A stretch of 53,511 nucleotides of DNA, from the NCBI GenBank assembly GCA_964472905.1, contig CAYYMI010000012.1, positions 1 through 53,511 of the forward strand. Direction: 5' to 3'. Shown one piece after another: positions 16,783 to 25,222 of this stretch. Source of the DNA: Hellea sp964472905. Its GTDB lineage: Bacteria; Pseudomonadota; Alphaproteobacteria; Caulobacterales; Maricaulaceae. Numbering within the stretch: position 1 is the first letter of the stretch; the number at the start of each line of letters is the position of its first letter. The position numbers and the translations under genes were made by a program. A model generated the notes under the pieces. It did not search any database. It saw nothing but the letters and a program-made list of their open reading frames with translations, and was not told where the DNA came from.

Positions 16783-17535
16783 CTACTGGCCGTCTTTATA
16801 AGCCACGCTCACCAAATAGAGTCCTTCAGAGGGGGCGACGGGGCCGCATTCTTGGCGGTCTTTGGACTCTAAAACCTCGCGCATATCGGCGCTATTCCAT
16901 TTTCCCATCCCGACTTCGGCAAGACTGCCAACCATAGAGCGAACTTGTTTATGCAGGAAACTGCGGGCTTTGAAAAGACAATGGATTTCCGCGCCCGCCC
17001 GTAAAATGGTTATCTCATCAACAGTTTTAACGGGGGATTTGGCTTGGCACTGCGTATCGCGAAAGGCGGAGAAGTCATGCTTGCCGATAAGGACTTTCGC
17101 CGCGTGATGCATGGCGTCCGCGTCGAGCTTAACGGGAATGCGCCAGACCCGTCCTTTATCTAATGAGAGTTTCATGCGGCGATCTATGATGCGGTAAAGA
17201 TAACGCCGCTCAGTCGCGTCAAAACGGGCATGCCAGTCCTCAGCCATGATTTCAGTAGATAGGACTGTCACGGGGTCGCGGGCCATATGAAAATTCATCG
17301 CGTCGCGCAGTTTATCAGGGCGAATCTCTTTATCCAAATCCATATGAGCAACTTGGCCAAGGGCGTGAACGCCGCTATCTGTACGCCCAGAGCCATAAAC
17401 CTCAACAGGTTGATTTTTATTGAGCTTCGAACCTGCCGCCTCGAGCACGCCTTGAACGGACGGGCCATGATCTTGCCATTGCCAGCCCATATAGGGCGCG
17501 CCGTCATATTCTATGGTCAGCTTATAGCGCGGCAT
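16783..17535 (-). CDS. truA: tRNA pseudouridine(38-40) synthase TruA
   Basis: TruA converts uridines 38, 39 and 40 in the anticodon stem of many tRNAs to pseudouridine. The 250-residue product contains YGSGRTDSGVHALGQVAH with the catalytic Asp53, VLSTEIMAEDWHARFDATER, RYLYRI, and the RSFLHKQVRSMVG element near the C-terminus. It overlaps the upstream acetyltransferase stop by one base (TAATG) and belongs to the def-fmt translation cluster, an arrangement common in Alphaproteobacteria. Confidence 0.97.
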   Translation of the reverse strand: MPRYKLTIEYDGAPYMGWQWQDHGPSVQGVLEAAGSKLNKNQPVEVYGSGRTDSGVHALGQVAHMDLDKEIRPDKLRDAMNFHMARDPVTVLSTEIMAEDWHARFDATERRYLYRIIDRRMKLSLDKGRVWRIPVKLDADAMHHAAKVLIGKHDFSAFRDTQCQAKSPVKTVDEITILRAGAEIHCLFKARSFLHKQVRSMVGSLAEVGMGKWNSADMREVLESKDRQECGPVAPSEGLYLVSVAYKDGQ

Positions 17536-18023
17536 TACAGATAAGCCTGTGGGAAGGTGAGCGTGCCCGATGTGGGCGCATTAGGATTGAGCTTTAATCC
17601 CATAAAGGCGGGGCGGGGCCAAGGCGATTTATATTGCGCGCCAAGCTCTGATGAAAACCCGAACCGAGGATAATATTCCGTATGCCCCAAAAGAAATATA
17701 ATCTGATGTTTTGCCGGCTTGCATTTTTTAAGCCCGCTATGGATAAGACCTCCGCCATAACCTTGGCGTTGATACTGGGGTAAAATGGATAAGGGACCAA
17801 GGCCTGCCGTGATTAAATCACCGTTGAGCCAGACTTTATAAAACATCAAATGCCCAATAATATCACCGTTTTTGAGCAGGACTTGAGACCATAACGCGTC
17901 GCCTGTTTTGCGCAGTTCGCGAATAATCTGGCTTTGGGCGGTTTCTTTAAAGGCGAGATCGTTGACGCGGTCTATGGCGGCGTAATCAACCTCGGTTTCA
18001 TCGCGGATTGTTATGGTGCTCAT
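17535..18023 (-). CDS. GNAT-family N-acetyltransferase (YhbS-like)
   Basis: A 162-residue acetyltransferase with the acetyl-CoA loop LSILPQYQRQGYGGGLIHSG and the HTEYYPRFGF motif typical of the YhbS-like branch of GNATs. The substrate is unknown. It is inserted between fmt and truA with overlaps on both sides (ATGA with fmt, TAATG with truA), so it is expressed as part of the translation-related operon and may acetylate a tRNA or protein component. Confidence 0.87.
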   Translation of the reverse strand: MSTITIRDETEVDYAAIDRVNDLAFKETAQSQIIRELRKTGDALWSQVLLKNGDIIGHLMFYKVWLNGDLITAGLGPLSILPQYQRQGYGGGLIHSGLKKCKPAKHQIIFLLGHTEYYPRFGFSSELGAQYKSPWPRPAFMGLKLNPNAPTSGTLTFPQAYL

Positions 18024-18949
18024 GTTAATTGCGTACCCTGAGGGGTGGGCGTGCCGCGCAGGAAATCTTCCGCGCTCATTTTGGGTTTTCCAGCAGGCTG
18101 AACTTCGAGCAGCCGGATGGCGTCAAGCGCGCAGGCAATTAGCAAATTATTATCAAGCGCCGTACCAAGAGCTTGGCCGTGCGTATCGTCGATTTCGAGA
18201 TATTCGCAGAGGTGAACTTTGACCCGTTTGCCGCTGATTTCACACCACGCGCCAGGGAAGGGGGCCAAGCCGCGAATATGGCAATCCAGTTTTTCCGCTG
18301 ACTGGTTCCAATCAATACGGGCTTCGGCCTTATCAATTTTATGCGCGTAACTTGGCAGCCCATCTTGGGGCGTAGGTTTTAATGCGCCGCGCTCCAGCCC
18401 GCCTAAGACTCGCGGCCAAAGGCCCGCCCCTATGCGTGAGAGCCGCTCAAACAAGCTTCCAGCCGTATCGGTTTTACGAATATCAACGGTTTCAGAGAGG
18501 AGGATATCGCCTGTATCCAGCCCCGTATCCATTTGCTGAATTTGTACCCCTGTCTGCGCGTCTCCCGCCATAATTGCGCGCTGCACGGGCGCCGCCCCGC
18601 GCCATTTCGGGAGCAGAGAGGCATGCAGATTAAGACATCCATATTTAGGCGCGGCGAGCGCGCGTTTAGGCAGGATTTGTCCATAGGCCACCACACAGGC
18701 GACATCGGCGCCAAGAGCCTCTAGCGCATCAATGGTTTTGGGTTTTCGAAAACTCTCAGGCGTTTCAACGGGAATGCCCATGATATCTGCAAATTGATGG
18801 ACGGGTGATTTCGTCAGTTTCTTGCCACGGCCTGCGGGACGGGGCGGCTGGGTATAAACCCGCACAACATTATAACCGCTGGATAAAAGCTCAGCGAGAG
18901 AGGGGACTGCAAAGTCTGGTGTGCCCATAAAGACGACAGAGAGCGTCAT
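18020..18949 (-). CDS. fmt: Methionyl-tRNA formyltransferase
   Basis: Fmt formylates initiator Met-tRNA using 10-formyl-tetrahydrofolate. The 309-residue product has VVFMGTPDFAVPSL at the N-terminus, NLHASLLPKWRGAAPVQRAI with the catalytic Asn/His segment, MDTGLDTGDILL, and a C-terminal tRNA-binding domain (DCHIRGLAPFPGAW). It follows a small 64-codon gene that separates it from def, the usual direct neighbour, with an ATGA overlap. Confidence 0.97.
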   Translation of the reverse strand: MTLSVVFMGTPDFAVPSLAELLSSGYNVVRVYTQPPRPAGRGKKLTKSPVHQFADIMGIPVETPESFRKPKTIDALEALGADVACVVAYGQILPKRALAAPKYGCLNLHASLLPKWRGAAPVQRAIMAGDAQTGVQIQQMDTGLDTGDILLSETVDIRKTDTAGSLFERLSRIGAGLWPRVLGGLERGALKPTPQDGLPSYAHKIDKAEARIDWNQSAEKLDCHIRGLAPFPGAWCEISGKRVKVHLCEYLEIDDTHGQALGTALDNNLLIACALDAIRLLEVQPAGKPKMSAEDFLRGTPTPQGTQLT

Positions 18950-19140
18950 TTTTTAAAGACTGATTTACATTCAGTAAGATCACAGTGATTGCAGCGTTCA
19001 AATTCTGCAACAGGGACTTCATGTGGTGCACAGAATTCCATTTTATCGACAGGTAATAAGAAATTTGTAGCAATTCCTGAAGTTAAAAAAAATACCAGAA
19101 GAATGACAATATTGATTTTTGAAATCTTTATGAAACGCAT
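18946..19140 (-). CDS. Small single-pass membrane protein with Cys motif between def and fmt
   Basis: A 64-residue ORF, supported mainly by its junctions: its start overlaps the def stop (TAATG) and its stop overlaps the fmt start (ATGA). Residues 6-28 form one hydrophobic helix (INIVILLVFFLTSGIATNFL), followed by a short domain with CAPHE and CNHCDLTEC, four Cys and two His that could bind zinc or iron. I do not recognise the family. The topology, a short basic N-terminus before the helix, suggests the Cys domain is extracytoplasmic, where a disulfide is also possible. Confidence 0.6.
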   Translation of the reverse strand: MRFIKISKINIVILLVFFLTSGIATNFLLPVDKMEFCAPHEVPVAEFERCNHCDLTECKSVFKK

Positions 19141-19658
19141 TACACTGCCGCTTTCAACTTCTCGGCTTTGACGACTTTTTTGACGGCGCGATCACGTTTG
19201 AGGCGTGAGAGATAATCAATAAAGACAACGCCTTTCAAATGGTCCATTTCATGCTGAATACAAACGGCATAAAGCCCTTCGGCCCATTCGGTCACGCGCT
19301 CGCCATTATAATCGAGATAGGTCAGTTTAACGCGCTCTGGTCTGTCGATATCTTCAAAGACATCGGGAACAGATAGACAGCCTTCATTATAGGGCTTCAG
19401 CTCCTTAACATTCTCAAGAATTTCAGGATTCACAAAATATCGCGGCGCGGCTTTTTCTTCGCCTTTGGCTAAATCCATGACAATGACATTAAGCGGGACG
19501 CCGATTTGAATGGCGGCGAGGCCAATACCGGGCGCGGCATACATGGTGGCGAGCATATCATCCATAAGCGCGCGAGTTTCGTCCGTCACTTTATCGACGG
19601 GCTGTGATACCTTTTTAAGGATCGGATTGGGTACCGTTAGGATAGGTCTTATAGCCAT
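19140..19658 (-). CDS. def: Peptide deformylase
   Basis: Peptide deformylase removes the N-formyl group from nascent proteins. The 172-residue product begins MAIRPILTVPNPILKKVSQP and has all three family motifs: GIGLAAIQIG, EGCLSVPDVF (metal-ligand Cys) and CIQHEMDHLKGVVF (HExxH). A longer frame to 19751 exists but lacks homology and overlaps the next gene, so 19658 is chosen. The def-small ORF-fmt-GNAT-truA run is translated in one direction with overlapping ends. Confidence 0.96.
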   Translation of the reverse strand: MAIRPILTVPNPILKKVSQPVDKVTDETRALMDDMLATMYAAPGIGLAAIQIGVPLNVIVMDLAKGEEKAAPRYFVNPEILENVKELKPYNEGCLSVPDVFEDIDRPERVKLTYLDYNGERVTEWAEGLYAVCIQHEMDHLKGVVFIDYLSRLKRDRAVKKVVKAEKLKAAV

Positions 19659-19707
19659 AGCGTTTAAGTAAGAGCGCCGCCCCTTATGGTCAAGGGGAAC
19701 TAATCGC

Positions 19708-20154
19708 TTAGGGTTTGGGAACAGCCTTTTTAGCCTCTTCGGGCAAGACATCGTCCATGGCCTCGGCCAGACCCATCATGGTTTCAAGCATGCCGCCCAT
19801 CGCCTTTTCATCTGAAAAGGTGCCGAGCATGACTTCGAAGGCTTTATTAAAGTCTGGCATGCCGTCGGCGCCTTTTTTAAAGACATCTTCGGCGTCCATA
19901 CGTTTGGAAAAGGCTTTGGCTGAGCTCTCCATCTGATCTTTGAACTTTTCGTCCTTCATGACCTTCATCATGCCGCCCATCAGCGCGTTCATATCCGGCA
20001 TTTGCTCGAGCGCTTGGTTAATTTCAGCTTGTGAAGGTAGTTGGGGCTTGGTGATTTTGGCCGAGGGTTGTGGCGCCTCAACGGGGTCGGGATGGGCGAA
20101 TGCCGTCGAGGACAGGCCAAGAGCGGCTGCAGATAAGATGAACGTACGAAACAT
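19708..20154 (-). CDS. Secreted Met-rich hypothetical protein
   Basis: A 148-residue exported protein: signal peptide MFRTFILSAAALGLSSTAFA with an AFA-H cleavage site, a Pro-rich linker, then helical Met/Lys/Asp-rich segments (MPDMNALMGGMMKVMKDEKF and similar). No catalytic motif is seen. It ends 49 bases before the def start and is probably the first gene of that transcription unit. Met-rich exported proteins may bind metal or protect against oxidation, but this is speculation. Confidence 0.65.
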   Translation of the reverse strand: MFRTFILSAAALGLSSTAFAHPDPVEAPQPSAKITKPQLPSQAEINQALEQMPDMNALMGGMMKVMKDEKFKDQMESSAKAFSKRMDAEDVFKKGADGMPDFNKAFEVMLGTFSDEKAMGGMLETMMGLAEAMDDVLPEEAKKAVPKP

Positions 20155-20250
20155 AAGAAGCCTTTCGAGCGTTAATATTAACCCTGTTTAGCAAATCCAA
20201 GATGAACGTAACCGGAATGTGACATTACAGTTTTGAAAGAGAGAGTAGGT

Positions 20251-20294
20251 GGAGGGAAAAAATAAGAATTAGAGTATCCCAACTCCTTCCCTCC
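20251..20294 (+). other. Inverted repeat in the rimM upstream region
   Basis: GGAGGGAA (20251-20258) and TTCCCTCC (20287-20294) form an 8-pair stem around a 28-base AT-rich loop. It lies 100-150 bases before rimM. No known riboswitch or leader is recognised; it could be part of a longer leader RNA or chance. Confidence 0.3.
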
Positions 20295-20334
20295 TGCGCC
20301 CCGAAATGATGTAAGTGAAATTGTGGCGGTCCTG

Positions 20335-20350
20335 TGTGACGCGCGTCACG
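20335..20350 (+). promoter_or_regulatory. CRP/FNR-type dyad upstream of rimM
   Basis: TGTGACGCGCGTCACG contains the perfect 14-base palindrome GTGACGCGCGTCAC and matches the CRP consensus TGTGA-N6-TCACA at nine of ten positions. It is 49 bases before the rimM ATG, and a TTGACA hexamer lies just downstream (20364-20369), so it is placed as an activator site. Which CRP/FNR-family protein would bind is unknown. Confidence 0.5.
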
Positions 20351-20398
20351 TTTAAACTATTTTTTGACAGAATTTTCACAAAGCCTTAAGGGCGCGAT

Positions 20399-20917
20399 AT
20401 GACAAAGCGCGACCTCAAAGCCGATAAATGGGTATGTATTGCCGCCATTGCAGGCGCTTTTGGCGTAAAAGGTGAGGTTAAACTCAAATCTTTCACAGAT
20501 AAGCCTGAGGACTGCGTTAAATATGGGCCTTTATATGATGAAGCGGGCCGGCTTGTCTTAACGCCGAAAACACACCGTATGGTGAAAAAGGCGGTTGCAG
20601 TTAAGGCCGATGAAATAAAGACGCGGGAGGCGGCTGAAGCGCTTAAATCAACTAAACTTTATGTTCGGCGTTCAGCCCTGCCGGAGCCTGACGAGGATGA
20701 ATTTTACTTTACAGATTTAGTTGGATTGGATGTTAAAACAACGGATGGTAAACGCATGGGCAAAGTCATAGCTGTTCATGAATTTGGGGCCGGGGACATG
20801 CTCGAAATCAAGCCCAAAGATGTGGCCAGTTTCTATCACCCCTTTACAAAGCTTGCCGTGCCTAAGGTGGATATCTCAGCTGGACGTATAATTATCGAAA
20901 TCGTTGACGCCGATTAA
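20399..20917 (+). CDS. rimM: Ribosome maturation factor RimM
   Basis: RimM binds ribosomal protein S19 and helps assemble the head of the 30S subunit. The 172-residue product has the N-terminal RimM beta domain (VCIAAIAGAFGVKGEVKLKS, PEDCVKYGPLY) and a C-terminal PRC-barrel (FYFTDLVGLDVKTTDGKRMG, PFTKLAVPKVDI). In most bacteria it lies between rpsP and trmD; here it is alone, followed by glmS. AAGGG six bases before the ATG serves as ribosome-binding site. Confidence 0.95.
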   Translation: MTKRDLKADKWVCIAAIAGAFGVKGEVKLKSFTDKPEDCVKYGPLYDEAGRLVLTPKTHRMVKKAVAVKADEIKTREAAEALKSTKLYVRRSALPEPDEDEFYFTDLVGLDVKTTDGKRMGKVIAVHEFGAGDMLEIKPKDVASFYHPFTKLAVPKVDISAGRIIIEIVDAD

Positions 20918-21046
20918 TCTTTTTCATTATCGCCAAAAGTGTAACGAAATTTGCACTTATTTCTGCCAAAATAACATGGTGTCAACACTTGTCTGTCTAT
21001 AGCAAGGCATTAAAGACACACAGGAAATAGGCTAAGGGCAAACTCT

Positions 21047-22861
21047 ATGTGCGGAATTATTGGAATAGTTGGGACAAGCACCGTTACTGACCGTTTGGTC
21101 GACGGATTAAAACGTCTCGAATATCGCGGCTATGATAGTTCTGGGGTGGCTGTTTTGGATAATGGAAAATTGGTGCGTCAGCGGGCTGAAGGTAAAATCA
21201 AAGGTCTTGAAGCTAAACTTGTCTCAGACCACGTTGATGGTCAGGTTGGAATAGCGCATACGCGCTGGGCGACCCATGGCGTGCCCAATGAAACAAATGC
21301 CCATCCACATTTCTCTGGCCGTGTTGGCGTGGTTCATAACGGCATTATCGAAAACTTTCTTGATATTCGCAAAGATCTCAAACATCGCGATTTTCGCACA
21401 GAGACGGATACAGAGGTTGTTTCGCATTTGGTGGATGAAGCACTCGGAAAAGGCCTCTCACCAAAAGAGGCGTTTTCGCAAAGCCTCAAGAAACTCAAAG
21501 GGGCCTATGCCTTTGGCGTCATTATTGATGACCACCCAGATCATATTTATTGCGCGCGTGCGGGTTCGCCTTTGGCCTTGGGCATCGGCGAGGATGAAAT
21601 GTACCTAGGCTCAGATGCGATGGCGCTCGCGCAACTGACATCCAAGCTGATCTATCTTGAAGAAGGTGATTGGGCGGTCATGACGCCGACAAGTTACGAA
21701 ATTTATGATGTGAATGATAACAAAGTTGAACGCGACATTACGGTTTTGACGGGCGGTCCTGCCATGGCAGAGAAGGGGAATTATCGTCACTTCATGCTCA
21801 AAGAAATTTACGAACAGCCGGAAACAATCGGACGGACGCTCAGTAATTATATCGATGAATATCGCTTAGGCGCCAATGTTCCGGCAGAGCTTGACTTTTC
21901 CCAATTTGACCGCGTTATTATTATTGCCTGCGGCACAGCCTGTTACGCTGGCATGGTGGCTAAATATTGGTTTGAACAGGTGGCTGGCCTCGCCGTTGAC
22001 GTAGATATTGCCTCTGAATTTAGATACCGCAAGCCTGTCTTATCGCCTAAATCTCTCTTCATAGCGGTCTCTCAATCGGGCGAAACAGCGGACACGCTCG
22101 CCGCGCTACGCTATTGTAAAGAGGCCGGTGTTAAAACAGCGGCTCTGGTCAATGTCATGACATCAACTATGGCCCGCGAAGCCGATATTGCTTTGCCGAT
22201 TAATGCGGGCCCTGAGATCGGCGTCGCTTCGACGAAAGCGTTCACATCGCAATTAACAGCCTTGGCCTCACTGGCTTTGGCGGCGGGCACAGCCAGAGGC
22301 GTTATATCGGATGAGGATAAAGAGCGTATGGCCACGGCTCTGATCAAAACGCCGCGCCATGTGAAACAGGCTTTGCGACTTGATGAGTCCATCGAAGCTA
22401 TGTCGTTTGACTTTTCAAAATCCAAAAGCGCCTTTTATTTAGGCCGCGGTAGCCAAGTGCCAATCGCCTTTGAAGGCGCGCTAAAGCTCAAAGAAATTTC
22501 TTATATCCACGCAGAAGGCTATGCGGCGGGTGAACTTAAACATGGCCCCATAGCTTTGATCGAAGACGGTACGCCCGTTATTGTCCTCGCGCCTTTTGAT
22601 CGTTTATTTGAAAAAACGATCTCGAATCTTCAAGAAGTCGCCTCTCGCGGCGCGCATATTATTCTCATCACCGATGAAGAAGGGGCTTCACATGCCGCAT
22701 CTATGGCGGATAATATGATTGTTCTGCCAACCTCTGATAGCTTTGTGGCGCCGATCATTACAACCATAGCTATTCAGCTCTTAGCTTATCATACGGCTGT
22801 GCATCTGGGCACTGATGTGGATCAACCTCGAAACTTAGCTAAATCGGTAACGGTTGAATAA
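21047..22861 (+). CDS. glmS: Glutamine-fructose-6-phosphate aminotransferase (isomerising)
   Basis: GlmS makes glucosamine-6-phosphate from fructose-6-phosphate and glutamine, the first committed step to peptidoglycan and LPS amino sugars. The 604-residue product starts MCGIIGIVG with the Ntn nucleophile Cys2 (glutaminase domain to about residue 240: THGVPNETNAHPH, VVHNGIIEN), followed by two SIS isomerase domains (ACGTACYAGMVAKYW, VSQSGETADTL, STKAFTSQL) and the C-terminal PRNLAKSVTVE. No glmS-type riboswitch was seen in the 130 bases upstream. Confidence 0.97.
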   Translation: MCGIIGIVGTSTVTDRLVDGLKRLEYRGYDSSGVAVLDNGKLVRQRAEGKIKGLEAKLVSDHVDGQVGIAHTRWATHGVPNETNAHPHFSGRVGVVHNGIIENFLDIRKDLKHRDFRTETDTEVVSHLVDEALGKGLSPKEAFSQSLKKLKGAYAFGVIIDDHPDHIYCARAGSPLALGIGEDEMYLGSDAMALAQLTSKLIYLEEGDWAVMTPTSYEIYDVNDNKVERDITVLTGGPAMAEKGNYRHFMLKEIYEQPETIGRTLSNYIDEYRLGANVPAELDFSQFDRVIIIACGTACYAGMVAKYWFEQVAGLAVDVDIASEFRYRKPVLSPKSLFIAVSQSGETADTLAALRYCKEAGVKTAALVNVMTSTMAREADIALPINAGPEIGVASTKAFTSQLTALASLALAAGTARGVISDEDKERMATALIKTPRHVKQALRLDESIEAMSFDFSKSKSAFYLGRGSQVPIAFEGALKLKEISYIHAEGYAAGELKHGPIALIEDGTPVIVLAPFDRLFEKTISNLQEVASRGAHIILITDEEGASHAASMADNMIVLPTSDSFVAPIITTIAIQLLAYHTAVHLGTDVDQPRNLAKSVTVE

Positions 22862-22884
22862 TCTATTTATGCTAAACGGTGTTT

Positions 22885-23754
22885 ATGAAAAAACTTCGTA
22901 AAGCCGTTCTCCCTGTCGCTGGATTTGGAACCCGGGTTCTCCCGGCCACTAAAACCATACCTAAAGAAATGCTGCCTGTCGTTGACCGGCCAGCCTTGCA
23001 ATATGTTGTCGATGAGGCGCGTGAAGCCGGTATCGAGCATTTTGTCTTTGTGACGGGCCGTAATAAAGGCGCTATCGAAGATTATTTCGACCGCGCTTAT
23101 GAGCTTGAATATAGCCTGCGCGAGAAGGGCAAGACCGCCATTTATGACGCGCTAGACGCGGATACGCCCGAAGCGGGAACAATGAGCTTTGTACGTCAGC
23201 AATCGGCCAAAGGCTTAGGCCATGCCATATGGTGCGCGCGTGATGTTATCGGAGATGATCCTTTTGCGATTTTACTCCCTGATGTTTTGGTGAAAGCTAA
23301 AAAATCATGTTTGGCTCAAATGGTGGATGCCTATGAAAAGGTTGGTGGCAACATCATTGCTGTTGATGCGGTCCCCGAAGAGCGCGTGAGTAGCTACGGT
23401 GTTATCGCGCCAAAGTCCCGCGATGGCCGCTTAATTGAAATGTCAGGCATGGTTGAAAAACCACCCGTCAGTGAAGCGCCCAGCAATCTTAAAATTACGG
23501 GCCGTTATATTTTGCAGCCTGAAATTATGGATATATTAAAAACACAGGCGGCTGGCGCGGGCGGAGAAATCCAATTAACTGACGCCATGGCAACTTTGAT
23601 GGGCCGTCAGAAATTTCATGCCTATGAATATGAGGGGCAAGATTATGATTGCGGCTCAAAACTTGGATATTTTGAAGCCGTTCTCGCCTTCGCCCAAGAT
23701 CATCCTGAAATAGGCGTAGGTGCCAAAGCGATGATAAAAAGCTTCGCCAATTAA
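22885..23754 (+). CDS. galU: UTP-glucose-1-phosphate uridylyltransferase
   Basis: GalU makes UDP-glucose, used for LPS, exopolysaccharide and osmoprotectant synthesis. The 289-residue product has the nucleotide-binding VLPVAGFGTRVLPATKTIPK signature, EMLPVVDRPALQYVVDEA, and GEIQLTDAM and DYDCGSKLGYFEA near the end. ATG 22885 is preferred to the in-frame GTG at 22879. It follows glmS by 23 bases, so amino-sugar and UDP-glucose supply are probably co-transcribed. Its 3' end overlaps the convergent next gene by four bases. Confidence 0.95.
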   Translation: MKKLRKAVLPVAGFGTRVLPATKTIPKEMLPVVDRPALQYVVDEAREAGIEHFVFVTGRNKGAIEDYFDRAYELEYSLREKGKTAIYDALDADTPEAGTMSFVRQQSAKGLGHAIWCARDVIGDDPFAILLPDVLVKAKKSCLAQMVDAYEKVGGNIIAVDAVPEERVSSYGVIAPKSRDGRLIEMSGMVEKPPVSEAPSNLKITGRYILQPEIMDILKTQAAGAGGEIQLTDAMATLMGRQKFHAYEYEGQDYDCGSKLGYFEAVLAFAQDHPEIGVGAKAMIKSFAN

Positions 23755-24344
23755 GGTTTGCTGACGTCCTGGGGCAGGACATCAATTTTCATGAACTCAA
23801 TATCCATGGTTTCCTGATCCCCTTTTTCTCCGGGCCATATGCCCAGATAGTCAACATCAAGATTATTGACAGGCGTTTTGGGGCTAAATTCGAAACTATA
23901 ATTTTTCCAATCAGGGGTTAAGGGTTTACGTATCCAACCAGAATCCCCGACATCTGCTGTAAAGTAACCCATGTCAAATTGCGTGAGTGGTTTTTTTCGG
24001 CCCTGCCGTGCTCGTATTGTGATTATCAGTCTTTGGTTAGCAAAGGCCGTTTCGTATTCAGGGCCAAGGGAGGCAAAAACTCCTGCTGATGCTGGCGCAT
24101 CTTTGCGAGCAATATTCGCCAGAACCGTAACGTAAGATGCCTGAGACGCTATTGCTCCAGTATATTTGTATGAGGTTCCAGGCGATGCGGTTAAAGTGAT
24201 AAGGTCCTCATCTTCAACAATAAAGCCATATTCCAATATGCCAGCCGTCGTTAAAACGTCATGATCGGCTTTTGACAGGGCATACCAAATTATGGCGGCG
24301 ATGAAGGCTATTGCGAGAGGATAAAAATACCGATCTTTCAACAT
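23751..24344 (-). CDS. Hypothetical single-pass membrane protein
   Basis: A 197-residue protein with an N-terminal anchor (YPLAIAFIAAIIWYALS, about residues 8-24) and a beta-rich extracytoplasmic remainder. Strand-like patterns such as RLIITIRARQG, NYSFEFSPKTP and VDYLGIWPG resemble galactose-binding-like jelly rolls, so a carbohydrate- or polymer-binding role is possible, but I do not recognise the family. It converges on galU with overlapping stop codons. Confidence 0.6.
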   Translation of the reverse strand: MLKDRYFYPLAIAFIAAIIWYALSKADHDVLTTAGILEYGFIVEDEDLITLTASPGTSYKYTGAIASQASYVTVLANIARKDAPASAGVFASLGPEYETAFANQRLIITIRARQGRKKPLTQFDMGYFTADVGDSGWIRKPLTPDWKNYSFEFSPKTPVNNLDVDYLGIWPGEKGDQETMDIEFMKIDVLPQDVSKP

Positions 24345-24437
24345 AAGGAGTCTTTAAGCGAGATGTTGCCGACTGTGAAGATAAGTTTACGTAAGGTCGG
24401 ATAAGTTTTAAGAAGGACTCCGTTCAAGGAGGCATCT

Positions 24438-25163
24438 ATGAATATGAAACGCATTATACTCCCCATAAGTCTTTTGGCGCTGAGCGCGGCAGCCTTTGCC
24501 CATCCGCATAAATCCGATGAAGCCAATGAAGAACCACAGGTCCAGCGCGTCTGGCCTTTTTTTGGTGATAAGGTAAAATCCCAAAAAAACGAGTCTGATA
24601 TCAAATCCGAAAAAGAGACCAAGAAAGTCGTTAGGATTAAACCCAAACCAAATACGGACGATAAAGACAAGACTGATAAATCTTATGGCTCTGGCAATTC
24701 TATGGACGCTGAAGAATTTGGCGCCCGCCTTGAAAAGCGGTTTGAACGTCACGCCAAAAATATGGAGCGCAAGTTAGATAACGCAAAATCCAGGCATAAG
24801 TTTCTCAAAGAGGACCGTGAGATCGAAACTGTGGAAGACATTCGCGATGCTGCTAAGGCCATTGAAAACCTTTTGGCGGATTCAGGCGTCATTTCAGGAC
24901 TCGCGGATATGGTTTTAGATCTCGCCGATGACTTCGATATTGAAAGCTCAGAAGATGGCGTATCGCTAAATTTCGAGGGCAAACGCTTGGGTCGATTGAA
25001 GGTGGATAAAGACACGGATGAGAGCTTCGATATAGAAGGTTTTGGCCGCAACCTAACCATTGATAAGAAAGTCATTCGTAAAAACGGAAAAACCAAAACG
25101 CGTATCATCATCGAAATGGACGGCGATGAAGAGTTTGATATTGACCTAACGCCTAAGCGTTAG
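24438..25163 (+). CDS. Secreted highly charged hypothetical protein
   Basis: A 241-residue exported protein with signal peptide (MKRIILPISLLALSAAAFA, AFA-H cleavage) and an AGGAGG ribosome-binding site five bases before the ATG. The mature part is very rich in Lys, Glu and Asp with a helical middle (EEFGARLEKRFERHAKNMER) and a beta-rich end (VSLNFEGKRLGRLKV, RIIIEMDGDEEFDIDL). No domain is recognised. The same HP-start after cleavage occurs in the product of 19708-20154. Confidence 0.65.
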   Translation: MNMKRIILPISLLALSAAAFAHPHKSDEANEEPQVQRVWPFFGDKVKSQKNESDIKSEKETKKVVRIKPKPNTDDKDKTDKSYGSGNSMDAEEFGARLEKRFERHAKNMERKLDNAKSRHKFLKEDREIETVEDIRDAAKAIENLLADSGVISGLADMVLDLADDFDIESSEDGVSLNFEGKRLGRLKVDKDTDESFDIEGFGRNLTIDKKVIRKNGKTKTRIIIEMDGDEEFDIDLTPKR

Positions 25164-25222
25164 GGGTTGAGGAAAGCCAAAACGAATACATTTGTTTACG
25201 GCAGATCTTTAGGCTGAGTAGC

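Noticed and set aside
20970..20987. TTGACA on the minus strand between rimM and glmS as a promoter
   Set aside because: It would point antisense into rimM and has no convincing -10 element.
20918..21046. glmS riboswitch-ribozyme upstream of glmS
   Set aside because: The 129-base gap is too short and lacks a recognisable glmS ribozyme core, which is mainly a Gram-positive feature.
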